Below, one piece after another: positions 53,712-61,955 of a stretch of 64,000 nt of DNA. A program made the translations under genes and the position numbers. Under the pieces are notes generated by a model. That model searched no databases. It saw nothing but the letters and a program-made list of their open reading frames with translations, and had not been told where the DNA came from. Origin of the DNA: Staphylococcus condimenti (GTDB lineage: Bacteria; Bacillota; Bacilli; Staphylococcales; Staphylococcaceae); contig NZ_CP015114.1 of NCBI RefSeq assembly GCF_001618885.1, forward strand, positions 2,108,001-2,172,000, written 5' to 3'. The first letter of the stretch is position 1; every line of letters starts with the position of its first letter.

Positions 53712-54704
53712 ATGAGAATTAAGATGTTTGATGTAGAAAATTATGAAGAACAATATATTAAAGACTGGTCGAAAGCACATCAAATTGAAGTAGATTATGA
53801 ACATGGCCCATTAACAAAAGAAAATGCAGCACAATTAAAAGATTATGACGGTATTTCATTAAGTCATAATGGTCCATTTGATTCAGACTTATTTGAAGTG
53901 TTGGCTTCATATGGGATAAAGCAGATTGCACAACGCAGTGCAGGGTTTGATATGTATGATTTAGAAAAAGCACGTGAATGGGGTATTACAATTACAACTG
54001 TGCCAAGTTATTCTCCAAGTTCGATTGCTGAATATGCAGTAATGGGTGCTTTGTATTTTGCAAGACAAGTACCATTAGTGCAACAGCGTGTGCACCAGCA
54101 TGATTTCAGATGGAAAGGCGATATTATGTCGCGTACGGTTAAAGACTTAACTGTTGCGGTGATTGGTATTGGCCGTATCGGCAGTATTTCAGCACGCTTA
54201 TTTCATAGTTTTGGTTGCAAAATAGTGGGATATGATCCTATACGACGACCTGAAATGGAAGGGATTGTAGAGTATAAAGAAAGTATCTTAGAAGCAATTA
54301 CAGAAGCAGACATTGTAACATTGCATATACCTGGCAATAAAGACACTTATCATCTTTTTGACGAAGAAGTTTTTCGCCATTTCAAAACTGAAACTATTTT
54401 TGTGAACGCTGCACGCGGTATGGTGGTGGATACTAAAGCGTTCTTGACAGCTTTAAATAGTGATAAAATTGTAGGTGCTGTGATAGATACGTATGAGAAT
54501 GAAGCAGAGTATTATCGAAGAGATTATTCTGAAAAAGAAATTAAAGATGATATTTTACTGCATTTAATTGAACGAGATGATGTATTAGTGTCGCCGCATA
54601 TTGCATTCTTTACTGGAGAAGCGGTTAAGAATTTAACAGAAGGCGGGCTTAACAGCACCTTGGAAGTTTTAACAACAGGCGATTCAGAATTTCGTATTAA
54701 TTAA
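53712..54704 (+). CDS. ddh: D-lactate dehydrogenase (D-2-hydroxyacid dehydrogenase family)
   Basis: 330 residues, the usual length. NADH-binding VAVIGIGRIGSISARLF (about 148-164), the catalytic Arg in FVNAARGMVVD (about 231-241), Glu in IDTYENEAEYY and His in SPHIAFFTGEA (about 295) identify the D-lactate dehydrogenase branch. It interconverts pyruvate and D-lactate and gives D-lactate during fermentation. Nitroreductase followed by ddh is also seen in S. aureus. GGAAGTGTTGAAAG precedes ATG. Confidence 0.92.
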   Translation: MRIKMFDVENYEEQYIKDWSKAHQIEVDYEHGPLTKENAAQLKDYDGISLSHNGPFDSDLFEVLASYGIKQIAQRSAGFDMYDLEKAREWGITITTVPSYSPSSIAEYAVMGALYFARQVPLVQQRVHQHDFRWKGDIMSRTVKDLTVAVIGIGRIGSISARLFHSFGCKIVGYDPIRRPEMEGIVEYKESILEAITEADIVTLHIPGNKDTYHLFDEEVFRHFKTETIFVNAARGMVVDTKAFLTALNSDKIVGAVIDTYENEAEYYRRDYSEKEIKDDILLHLIERDDVLVSPHIAFFTGEAVKNLTEGGLNSTLEVLTTGDSEFRIN

Positions 54705-54755
54705 GACATTCTTTCAAACGTTGAACCAAATTGAAATAAGGGGGGAACGTTCAAC

Positions 54756-56552
54756 ATGAAAGTCTTTATAAATTTAAAGTGGTTTTTTAAGCAAGAAAAG
54801 GCTAAGTATTTGTTAGGACTCTTAGTCTTATTAGGAATCGCGTTGATTCAACTTGTACCGCCGCAAATCATCGGTAAAACAATTGATTTGATTGGAACAA
54901 AAAAACTGACAGGACATACTTTGCTGATTTATATGCTGTTGCTGAGCGGAGCAGCAATTATGACTTATATTTTGCGCTATACTTGGCGTGTATTAATTTT
55001 TGGTACAAGTAATAAATTAGGAAAAATCCTGCGTAGTCGCTTGTATGAAAAATATACATCAATGAGTCCATCGTTTTTCCAACAAAGACGTACTGGAGAC
55101 TTAATGGCACATGCAACGAACGATATCAATGCTGTGCAAGGGGCAGCAGGGCCAGGTATATTAATGATCAGTGATTCATTAATCACAGGAACATCTATTT
55201 TAATTACAATGGCTATTACAGTTAACTGGAAATTAACATTAATTGTAATGTTGCCGATGCCGGTTTTAGTGATTTTAACGAGCTATTATGGTCGTTTGAT
55301 GAGTAAAGGGTTTAAGAAAGCGCAAGCCGCATTTAGTCGATTGAATGATAAAACTCAAGAGAGTATCTCTGGGATTAAAGTAACAAAAACGATGGGTTAT
55401 GAAAAAAGCGATCAGAAAGACTTTAAAGATATCAGCGACGATGTCGTGGAAAAAAACTTAAAGGTTGCACAAATCGATGCACTCTTTGACCCGACCATTA
55501 TGCTGGTTATTGGGACAAGTTACTTCTTAGCAATGGTGTGCGGTTCATTCATGATTTTTCATGACACTATCTCATTAGGTCAATTGATTACGACTACAAC
55601 TTACTTAGGTATGTTAGTATGGCCGCTTCTCGCACTCGGTTTTTTCTTCAATATTATCCAACGCGGGAACGCTTCTTATGAACGTATCAGTGACATTATG
55701 GATACAAAAAATGAAATTGATACAACCTATAGTGTTGAAGGTTTTCCAACTGGAAACATCTCTTTCAACATTGAAAGTTTCCGCTTTCCAGATGCCGAAC
55801 ATCCTGCTTTAACAGACGTTCATTTTACGATAGAAGAGGGCACGACAGTAGGTATCGTGGGAAGAACGAGTTCAGGTAAAAGTACCCTCCTTCGTTTATT
55901 AGTACGAGAATTTGATACGAAAAGACCAGAAGATATTACGTATGGCAAAATACCTATCAGAGATTATGAAATCAGTCATCTGCGTGCCATGTTTGGATAT
56001 GTGCCGCAAGATAATTTCTTGTTTTCAACAACAATAAAGGAAAACATTGCTTTTGCAGATCCTGCAATGGAAGAAGAAAATATTGCACGTGCTGCGCAAT
56101 TGAGTTATATCCATGATGATATTTTAGATTTTCCGAAAGGCTATCAGACCATTGTAGGTGAACGTGGTGTTTCATTATCCGGTGGACAAAAACAACGTGT
56201 CTCTATTGCGCGTGCAGTGATTCAAAATCCACTAGTGCTTATATTCGATGATTCTTTGTCAGCGGTAGATGCAGATACAGAAGAACATATATTAACAAAT
56301 ATGCAAAATGACAGACAGGGCAAAACAAATATTATTACTGCGCACCGTATGAGTGCAGTGAGTCATGCTGATTTGATTGTCGTTATGGATGAAGGTACAG
56401 TGGCTGAAAAAGGAACACATGAAGAATTAATGCGCAATCAAGGTTGGTATTGGCAGACTTATCAATCTCAACAATTACGTGATGAATTAACACGAAATCT
56501 TGATGATATCACGCAAGGGGAAGGAGATGGTTCGAATGCCGAAAACAAATGA
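54756..56552 (+). CDS. Heterodimeric ABC exporter half with degenerate ATP site (BmrC/YheI-like)
   Basis: 598 residues: six membrane helices (about 17-310), then a nucleotide-binding domain with Walker A GRTSSGKST, Q-loop YVPQDNFLF, signature LSGGQKQR, and Walker B LIFDDSLSAVD. The catalytic Glu after Walker B is Asp, as in the non-canonical subunit of heterodimeric multidrug exporters (BmrC, LmrC). It pairs with the next gene, which overlaps it by 17 bp. AAGGGGGG lies before ATG. Substrate unknown; multidrug or lipid export is inferred. Confidence 0.88.
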   Translation: MKVFINLKWFFKQEKAKYLLGLLVLLGIALIQLVPPQIIGKTIDLIGTKKLTGHTLLIYMLLLSGAAIMTYILRYTWRVLIFGTSNKLGKILRSRLYEKYTSMSPSFFQQRRTGDLMAHATNDINAVQGAAGPGILMISDSLITGTSILITMAITVNWKLTLIVMLPMPVLVILTSYYGRLMSKGFKKAQAAFSRLNDKTQESISGIKVTKTMGYEKSDQKDFKDISDDVVEKNLKVAQIDALFDPTIMLVIGTSYFLAMVCGSFMIFHDTISLGQLITTTTYLGMLVWPLLALGFFFNIIQRGNASYERISDIMDTKNEIDTTYSVEGFPTGNISFNIESFRFPDAEHPALTDVHFTIEEGTTVGIVGRTSSGKSTLLRLLVREFDTKRPEDITYGKIPIRDYEISHLRAMFGYVPQDNFLFSTTIKENIAFADPAMEEENIARAAQLSYIHDDILDFPKGYQTIVGERGVSLSGGQKQRVSIARAVIQNPLVLIFDDSLSAVDADTEEHILTNMQNDRQGKTNIITAHRMSAVSHADLIVVMDEGTVAEKGTHEELMRNQGWYWQTYQSQQLRDELTRNLDDITQGEGDGSNAENK

Positions 56553-58323
56553 TGTGCAACCTGATTATCAATTAAGTGCAAAAGACCAATGGCGTGTTTT
56601 GATGCGTTTGATTCGCTATACTTTCTCATTTAAATGGTTAATAGCCGTTGCATTCTTAATGCTGGCTATCTCTACAGCAGCCAGTGTTGCTACGCCGTAT
56701 ATTGTTAAAGTGTTTATTGATGATTATTTAACACCTAGACATTTTCCGCAAAATGAAATCATTTGGCTTGTGGTGATTTTTATAGTCATTGAACTTGTCG
56801 GTGCTGCGACAACGTATATCAACATCTATATGTTCCAAAATTTTGCATTTAGAATTATTCAGCAATTACGTATTGATGCATTTGATAAAATTGGTGAATT
56901 AGGTATGAAATATTTTGATGAAGTACCGAGCGGCAGCATTGTTTCTCGTCTGACGAATGATACAGAAGCGATTATAAACATGTTTACTGGTGTATTTTCT
57001 TCCTTTTTAATGGCGCTGTTCACCGTTATTTCAAGTTTTATTATGATGTTTGTTTTAGATGTCAGACTTGCTTTTATGGCAATGTTCTTTATGCCGATTA
57101 TTATTTTAGTACTGGCACTGTATCGTAAATATGCCTCTATCTTTTTTGCAGAAGCTAGAGAGCGTTTATCTAGTTTGAATGCTAAGTTAGCAGAATCAAT
57201 CGAAGGTATCCGGATGATTCAAGTTTTCAATCAGGAAAAAAGGCTGCAAGAAGAATTTGCAGAAATTAACGAAGAATATTACCAATATAATTTGAAAACA
57301 ATTCGATTAGATGGTTTATTATTACGACCTGCAATTGGGATGTTGAGTATTTTTGCGACTGTTATGATATTAAGCTATTTCGGGTTGTTAAGCTTTTCAT
57401 CTTCTGTTACAGCTGGGGTCGTATATGCCTTTGTACAATACATGCAGCGTTTCTTTGAACCTATCAACCAAGTCAGTCAGAATCTGAATATTTTCCAACA
57501 AGCATTAGTTGCGGCTAACCGTGTTTTTGCATTACTTGATAACGATACTTTAGAACCGAAACAAGAAGCGGTTCCAGATCATGTCATTACAGATGGTAAA
57601 ATTGAATTTAAAGATGTGACTTTCAGTTATGATGGAGAACATGATGTCTTGAAGCATGTTACTTTTACAGCAAATCCAGGAGAAACTGTAGCGTTAGTCG
57701 GACATACAGGTTCTGGTAAAAGTACAATTGTCAATTTGTTTATGCGTTTTTACGAATTTCATCACGGCGAAATTTTAGTGGATGGAAATTCAATTAAAAC
57801 GATACCAAAACAAGATTTGAAACAGAAAGTAGGTTTGGTATTGCAAGACCCATTTATTTTCTATGGAACCATCTTGACTAATATTAAGTTATATCATCCT
57901 ACGATGACTTTTGAACAAGTTAAAAATGCAGCGGAATTTGTACATGCTGATCGTTTTATCAATCAATTGCCAAATCAATATAATCATAAAGTAGTTGAAA
58001 AAGGAAGTGCGTTCTCAAGCGGAGAACGACAACTGATTGCTTTTGCACGTACTATGGCAATTGATCCTAAGATATTGATATTAGATGAAGCAACGGCATA
58101 TATTGATTCGGAAACTGAAGAACAAATACAAGATTCATTAAAAGTGATGCGTAAAGGCCGCACGACTTTAGCCATCGCGCACAGACTTTCTACAATTCAA
58201 GATGCAGATCAGATTTTAGTCTTGAATAAAGGTGAGATTGTTGAACGCGGTACGCATGAAGAATTGCTTAAACAAAAAGGAATTTACTATAATATGTTTT
58301 TATTGCAAAATGGACAAAATTAA
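56536..58323 (+). CDS. Heterodimeric ABC exporter half with canonical Walker B (BmrD/YheH-like)
   Basis: 595 residues with six helices and a nucleotide-binding domain: Walker A GHTGSGKST, Q-loop LVLQDPFIFYG, and Walker B ILDEATAYID with the catalytic Glu. The signature reads FSSGERQL rather than LSGGQ. With the upstream subunit this gives one normal and one degenerate ATP site. AAGGAG at 56521-56526 fits ATG 56536, nine nt away; in-frame ATGs at 56500 and 56527 are rejected. The overlap with the upstream gene implies coupled translation. Confidence 0.9.
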   Translation: MPKTNDVQPDYQLSAKDQWRVLMRLIRYTFSFKWLIAVAFLMLAISTAASVATPYIVKVFIDDYLTPRHFPQNEIIWLVVIFIVIELVGAATTYINIYMFQNFAFRIIQQLRIDAFDKIGELGMKYFDEVPSGSIVSRLTNDTEAIINMFTGVFSSFLMALFTVISSFIMMFVLDVRLAFMAMFFMPIIILVLALYRKYASIFFAEARERLSSLNAKLAESIEGIRMIQVFNQEKRLQEEFAEINEEYYQYNLKTIRLDGLLLRPAIGMLSIFATVMILSYFGLLSFSSSVTAGVVYAFVQYMQRFFEPINQVSQNLNIFQQALVAANRVFALLDNDTLEPKQEAVPDHVITDGKIEFKDVTFSYDGEHDVLKHVTFTANPGETVALVGHTGSGKSTIVNLFMRFYEFHHGEILVDGNSIKTIPKQDLKQKVGLVLQDPFIFYGTILTNIKLYHPTMTFEQVKNAAEFVHADRFINQLPNQYNHKVVEKGSAFSSGERQLIAFARTMAIDPKILILDEATAYIDSETEEQIQDSLKVMRKGRTTLAIAHRLSTIQDADQILVLNKGEIVERGTHEELLKQKGIYYNMFLLQNGQN

Positions 58324-58366
58324 AAACAGAGAGATCAGATATTTATCTGACCTCTCTGTTTGTTTT
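58324..58366. terminator. Terminator after the ABC exporter pair
   Basis: AACAGAGAG-TCAGATA pairs with TATCTGA-CTCTCTGTT, 16 bp with one mismatch, then TTGTTTT; it also serves the opposing gene. Confidence 0.85.
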
Positions 58367-58377
58367 GCTTATGTAAA

Positions 58378-58659
58378 TTATTCTTTGCCTGCGTAAAATT
58401 GCTTGAATTCTGGAAAATGATCAATGACATTACGCGCATAAGAACTGCTGCAAGTAATTTTTAAATCATTTTCATTGGCATAGTCGATAACTTTTTCGAC
58501 TAATTTGGTCCCCATACCCTGATTGCCTAAAGTATCACTTACAGCTGCATAGTAAATATCAATTGTCTTTTCGTTAACGTTACGAAATTGGATGATAGCA
58601 TCTGGTTGTGCTGCATCTCCGATATAAAATTGATTTTCACCCATTTGCAAACCTGTCAT
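58378..58659 (-). CDS. Small GNAT-like acetyltransferase (YjdJ/COG2388 type)
   Basis: 93 residues. A minimal GNAT domain with GENQFYIGD at the start and the CoA loop GNQGMGTKLVEKVIDYANEN (about 45-64), then CSSSYARNVIDHFPEF. Its relative in S. aureus has a solved structure that binds coenzyme A. The substrate is not known. AAGAAGGGG precedes ATG 58659. Confidence 0.85.
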   Translation of the reverse strand: MTGLQMGENQFYIGDAAQPDAIIQFRNVNEKTIDIYYAAVSDTLGNQGMGTKLVEKVIDYANENDLKITCSSSYARNVIDHFPEFKQFYAGKE

Positions 58660-58880
58660 ACATACCCCTTCTTTACTTAAAATTAATTACATATTAAATC
58701 TTACATTAAAAGAAAAGGGTAGACAATAAATTGTGACACTTTTTTGTCATTTTGTTCCAGAATTTTTTGATTTAAAAGAGAAATCAAAAAAATAAAGAGT
58801 ACAATATTTCAAATTAAAGCATAAAATTTAATCAGAAAAATTTCAGAATACTAGGAATCTAAAAGATTTGTCAAATACCA

Positions 58881-58909
58881 TTGCAATTTATTTCTTTTAG
58901 GGGTATAGT
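58881..58909 (+). promoter_or_regulatory. Promoter of the zinc-binding lipoprotein gene
   Basis: TTGCAA (58881-58886), a 17-nt spacer, TATAGT (58904-58909), directly upstream of the Zur-type operator. Confidence 0.6.
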
Positions 58910-58911
58910 TT

Positions 58912-58932
58912 AAACCATAATGATTACGATTT
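58912..58932 (+). promoter_or_regulatory. Zur operator
   Basis: This 21-nt site, with right half ATTACGATTT (58923-58932), matches the Firmicute Zur box AAATCGTAAT-N-ATTACGATTT at all but two positions, both in the left half. It covers the expected transcription start. Confidence 0.75.
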
Positions 58933-58944
58933 GGAGGGAGTAAC

Positions 58945-59976
58945 TTGAAAATGAAAAAAACATTATTCATTTTGTTATCTCTTGTCTTAACTGTAGCTTT
59001 AGCAGCTTGCGGAAATGGCAGCAGCGATAAAGACAACAGCAGTAAAGATAAGAAAGAATACAGCGAAAAGCATAAGATGAAAATCAATACGACAGTATTT
59101 GCTTTCCAAAGCTTTGCCGAGCAAATCGGTGGTAAATATGTAGATGTTAATTCAATCTATCCGCCTGGTTCAGACATACATAACTTCGAACCAACACAAA
59201 AAGAAATCTTGAATATCTCTAAAGGTGACTTATTCATCTATACAGATAAAGAGATGGACCCAGCAGCTGGTAAAATTGCGAAAACAATTAAAAATAAAGA
59301 TGACGTATTGTCATTAACAAAAGGTATCAGCAAAAAAGACATTCTTCCTGGTGAAGAACATGAACACGAGCATGAACATGGTGATCACGAAGAACACGGT
59401 GAAGAACATGACCATGACCATGAACATGGTGAAGAACACCATCATCATGGTAAATATGATCCACATATTTGGTTAGATCCAGTTATTGACCAAAAATTCG
59501 CTAAAGAAATTAAAGACGAATTAGTTAAAAAAGACCCAGACCACAAAGATTACTACGAAAAGAACTATAAAAAATTAGATAAAGAAATCGCTGATGTCGA
59601 TAAAGATATGAAACAAATTTCTAAAGACAAAAAACGTGATAAAGTTATCATTTCACACGATTCATTATCATACTTAGCTAAACGTTATGACTTCAAACAA
59701 GAAGGCGTTAATGGTATGAACAATGATGAACCAAGTCAAAAAGAAATTTTAGCTATCGTCGATGAAGTTAAAAAATCTAAACAACCATACGTATTGTATG
59801 AACAAAACATTCCTTCTAAAGTAACTGACATCATCAGAAAAGAAACAAATACAAAACCATTAAGCTTCCATAACTTGTCTGTATTGACTAAAGATGAAGC
59901 AAAAGACAAAGATATTACTTATCAATCATTGATGAAGAAAAATATCGAATCATTGAAAAAAGCTTTAGATGAATAA
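58945..59976 (+). CDS. adcA: Zinc ABC transporter substrate-binding lipoprotein (AdcA/ZnuA type)
   Basis: 343 residues. Signal peptide with lipobox LAAC (Cys near 21), then the cluster A-I metal-binding fold: DIHNFEPTQKEI (His near 80), a His/Glu-rich acidic loop (about 135-170), DPHIWLDP, and SHDSLSYLAKRY. It captures Zn2+ for an ABC importer. S. aureus AdcA carries an extra C-terminal ZinT domain that is missing here. It starts at TTG 58945 (GGAGG seven nt upstream); ATG 58951 is the alternative. The permease and ATPase genes are not adjacent. A Zur operator controls it. Confidence 0.9.
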   Translation: MKMKKTLFILLSLVLTVALAACGNGSSDKDNSSKDKKEYSEKHKMKINTTVFAFQSFAEQIGGKYVDVNSIYPPGSDIHNFEPTQKEILNISKGDLFIYTDKEMDPAAGKIAKTIKNKDDVLSLTKGISKKDILPGEEHEHEHEHGDHEEHGEEHDHDHEHGEEHHHHGKYDPHIWLDPVIDQKFAKEIKDELVKKDPDHKDYYEKNYKKLDKEIADVDKDMKQISKDKKRDKVIISHDSLSYLAKRYDFKQEGVNGMNNDEPSQKEILAIVDEVKKSKQPYVLYEQNIPSKVTDIIRKETNTKPLSFHNLSVLTKDEAKDKDITYQSLMKKNIESLKKALDE

Positions 59977-59986
59977 TATAAAGATT

Positions 59987-60026
59987 GAACACACATGTTG
60001 TTAACGCAGCATGTGTGTTTTTTTAT
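59987..60026 (+). terminator. Terminator of adcA
   Basis: AACACACATG (59988-59997) pairs with CATGTGTGTT (60010-60019), followed by a T tract. Confidence 0.88.
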
Positions 60027-60072
60027 TTTAAAAGAGGATATTTAGGTAGTATAAAAATTATAGTCAAAACGC

Positions 60073-60120
60073 TTTACTTTTTGAGGACACCGTATTATAA
60101 TTATCTCGAATTCGAAATAA
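60073..60120 (+). promoter_or_regulatory. mhqR promoter and MhqR operator
   Basis: TTTACT (60073-60078), a 17-nt spacer and TATAAT (60096-60101) form the promoter. TTATCTCGAA-TTCGAAATAA (60101-60120) is a near-perfect palindrome like the operator described for staphylococcal MhqR, placed to block transcription. Confidence 0.65.
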
Positions 60121-60136
60121 ATGGAAGGTGATGATA

Positions 60137-60571
60137 ATGTCGCGACAAGAAAATGCGTTAAATGCATTTATCGGTTTAACGAGAACTACTGATATTTTAG
60201 AACACATTGCAAAAGAAGATGCTCGAAAGCATCAATTAAATATTACGGAATTTGCGGTATTAGAATTACTCTTTCATAAAGGACCTCAACAAGTACAGCA
60301 TATCCGTAAGCGTGTGTTAATTGCGAGCAGCAGTATTACGTATGTTGTAGATTGTTTAGTGAAAAAACAACTTGTTAATAGAGTAAGAGATGACCAAGAT
60401 AAGCGTGTATTTAATGTTGCACTGACAGCACAAGGTACACAATTGATGGAAGCAATCTTTCCTCAACATGCAGAAACATTAACAGAAGCTTTTGCCACAT
60501 TAGATGATGATGAACTTGCACAATTGAATCAGTTATTAAAAAAAATCAGCACTCATGCACAAACGATTTAA
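60137..60571 (+). CDS. mhqR: MarR-family quinone-sensing repressor (MhqR-like)
   Basis: 144 residues. Winged helix-turn-helix with LNITEFAVLELLFHKGPQQVQHIRKRVLIASSSITYVVDCL and DDQDKRVFNVALTAQG, the MarR/DUF24-like MhqR pattern. MhqR represses genes for quinone and nitro-aromatic detoxification and is released by quinones. The name is supported by palindromic operators in front of its own gene and the following ring-cleavage dioxygenase gene. AAGGTG fits ATG 60137; in-frame ATG 60131 and GTG 60128 are too close to it. Confidence 0.8.
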   Translation: MSRQENALNAFIGLTRTTDILEHIAKEDARKHQLNITEFAVLELLFHKGPQQVQHIRKRVLIASSSITYVVDCLVKKQLVNRVRDDQDKRVFNVALTAQGTQLMEAIFPQHAETLTEAFATLDDDELAQLNQLLKKISTHAQTI

Positions 60572-60597
60572 GCATAAGTGCTTTAATTAGAAAATAA

Positions 60598-60619
60598 TTT
60601 ATCTCGAAAACGAGATAAA
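60598..60619 (+). promoter_or_regulatory. Second MhqR-type operator, before the dioxygenase gene
   Basis: TTTATCTCG (60598-60606), AAAA-type centre, CGAGATAAA (60611-60619): a perfect inverted repeat with the same TATCTCG half-site as the mhqR operator, immediately before the dioxygenase ribosome site. Confidence 0.65.
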
Positions 60620-60638
60620 TTTGAGGAGGATATTATTT

Positions 60639-61532
60639 ATGAAAGATATTAAACGTATTCATCATATTTCAGCAATTGTAGGAGATCCACAAGAAAACTT
60701 GGATTTTTATAGAGACGTATTAGGATTGCAGTTAATTAAACAAACAGTTAATTTTGATGATCCAAGTGCGTATCATCTTTACTTCTCAAGACAAGATGAA
60801 AACAAAGAAATGGTTATTACGTTCTTCAACTGGCCGAATGAACATCGCGGCAGAGTAGGAAGCGGTCAAGTCGGCACAATTGCGTTCAGAATTCCTAAAG
60901 GTTCAATTGATAGATGGCAAGCATGGTTGAAAGATAAAGGTGTAGAATCTAAAATTTCAGGATTGTTTGATGATGCAACATTAGAATTTGAAGATGTGCA
61001 TGGACTCTCACTTGCATTAGTAGAAGGTGAAGAAGAAGCAGACGATGATGCAATTTTAGGGTTCCACGGAACAGAATTGCTTTCTGCTGATCCAGAAGGT
61101 ACACGCAGTACATTAGTTGATGATATGGGATTGAATGTAGTGAGTGAAAATCCAGCTAAAATTCATTTAGAAACACGTGGAGACGAAGCACATCAAATTA
61201 TTATTTCAACTTCACCAATGCCGCAAGGAAGATTTGGTGTCGGCACTGTACACCATGTAGCTTGGAATGCTGAAGATGAAGCTGAACATAAAGAATGGCA
61301 ATCACACATGATGGATGCAGGTTATCATGTCACTGAAGTTAAAGACAGAAAATACTTTAAAGCAATTTACTTCAAAGAAAAAGGTAATATTGTATTTGAA
61401 ATTGCAACTGAAGGCCCAGGTTTTACAGTTGATGAAGATGTGAATGAATTAGGTCAACATTTGATGTTGCCAGAACAATTCGAAAGTCAACGTGAACAAT
61501 TGGTACAAAACTTAAAACCAATTCACCTATAA
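60639..61532 (+). CDS. mhqE: Ring-cleaving extradiol dioxygenase, VOC superfamily (MhqE-like)
   Basis: 297 residues with two VOC domains. Metal ligands are visible as His in RIHHISAIVGD (about residue 8), His in TVHHVAWNAEDE (about 207) and Glu in VFEIATEGPG (about 259). It cleaves hydroquinone/catechol-type rings and detoxifies quinones. GAGGAGGA is eight nt before ATG 60639; the frame open from 60621 is rejected. The mhqD carboxylesterase that completes mhqRED elsewhere is missing here. Confidence 0.85.
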   Translation: MKDIKRIHHISAIVGDPQENLDFYRDVLGLQLIKQTVNFDDPSAYHLYFSRQDENKEMVITFFNWPNEHRGRVGSGQVGTIAFRIPKGSIDRWQAWLKDKGVESKISGLFDDATLEFEDVHGLSLALVEGEEEADDDAILGFHGTELLSADPEGTRSTLVDDMGLNVVSENPAKIHLETRGDEAHQIIISTSPMPQGRFGVGTVHHVAWNAEDEAEHKEWQSHMMDAGYHVTEVKDRKYFKAIYFKEKGNIVFEIATEGPGFTVDEDVNELGQHLMLPEQFESQREQLVQNLKPIHL

Positions 61533-61610
61533 AAGAAGACAGGTTAGAATTAGGTAATGACTGATGTCTCTGCAATCAAAATAATTTTATAAAACTATGA
61601 CTATAAAGTA

Positions 61611-61662
61611 TGAGCGAAATTTAAACCTTATCAATAGGTTTCAAATTTCGCTCTTTTTTATT
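61611..61662 (+). terminator. Terminator of the mhqR-dioxygenase unit
   Basis: GAGCGAAATTT-AAACCT (61612-61628) pairs with AGGTTT-AAATTTCGCTC (61636-61653), followed by T6. Confidence 0.88.
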
Positions 61663-61854
61663 TTTTAATATCTGGTTATCAAAAATGAGATGCTATGTTT
61701 CTAATGTAGCGTAATACAAGGATTATGTTTTTGATATCTAAATTAAGTAGATATTCACATAGGTACTTTCAATATTTTAAAGAAAAAATATATAAAGAGG
61801 AAACAAATTATCGGAAAGTGGAAACATATTGCCATGTAAAAATAAAGGAGTATT

Positions 61855-61868
61855 TGATAACGTTTACA
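61855..61868 (+). promoter_or_regulatory. CcpA (cre) site of the symporter gene
   Basis: TGATAACGTTTACA matches 13 of 14 positions of the cre consensus TGWAARCGYTWWCW, 87 bp upstream of the symporter start. Confidence 0.7.
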
Positions 61869-61955
61869 TTAAGGAAGAACAAAGAGAGCAGACATCGATG
61901 ATATGCGACTGGTAACAACTAGACATAACATTCTATAGACAGAGGTGGAGAAGGT

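Larger units (their letters stand above)
61533..61955. other. Intergenic region between dioxygenase and symporter genes
   Basis: 423 bp without an ORF of note. It holds a strong terminator (61611-61662), an AT-rich stretch, and a cre site (61855-61868) in the leader of the symporter gene. Confidence 0.5.
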
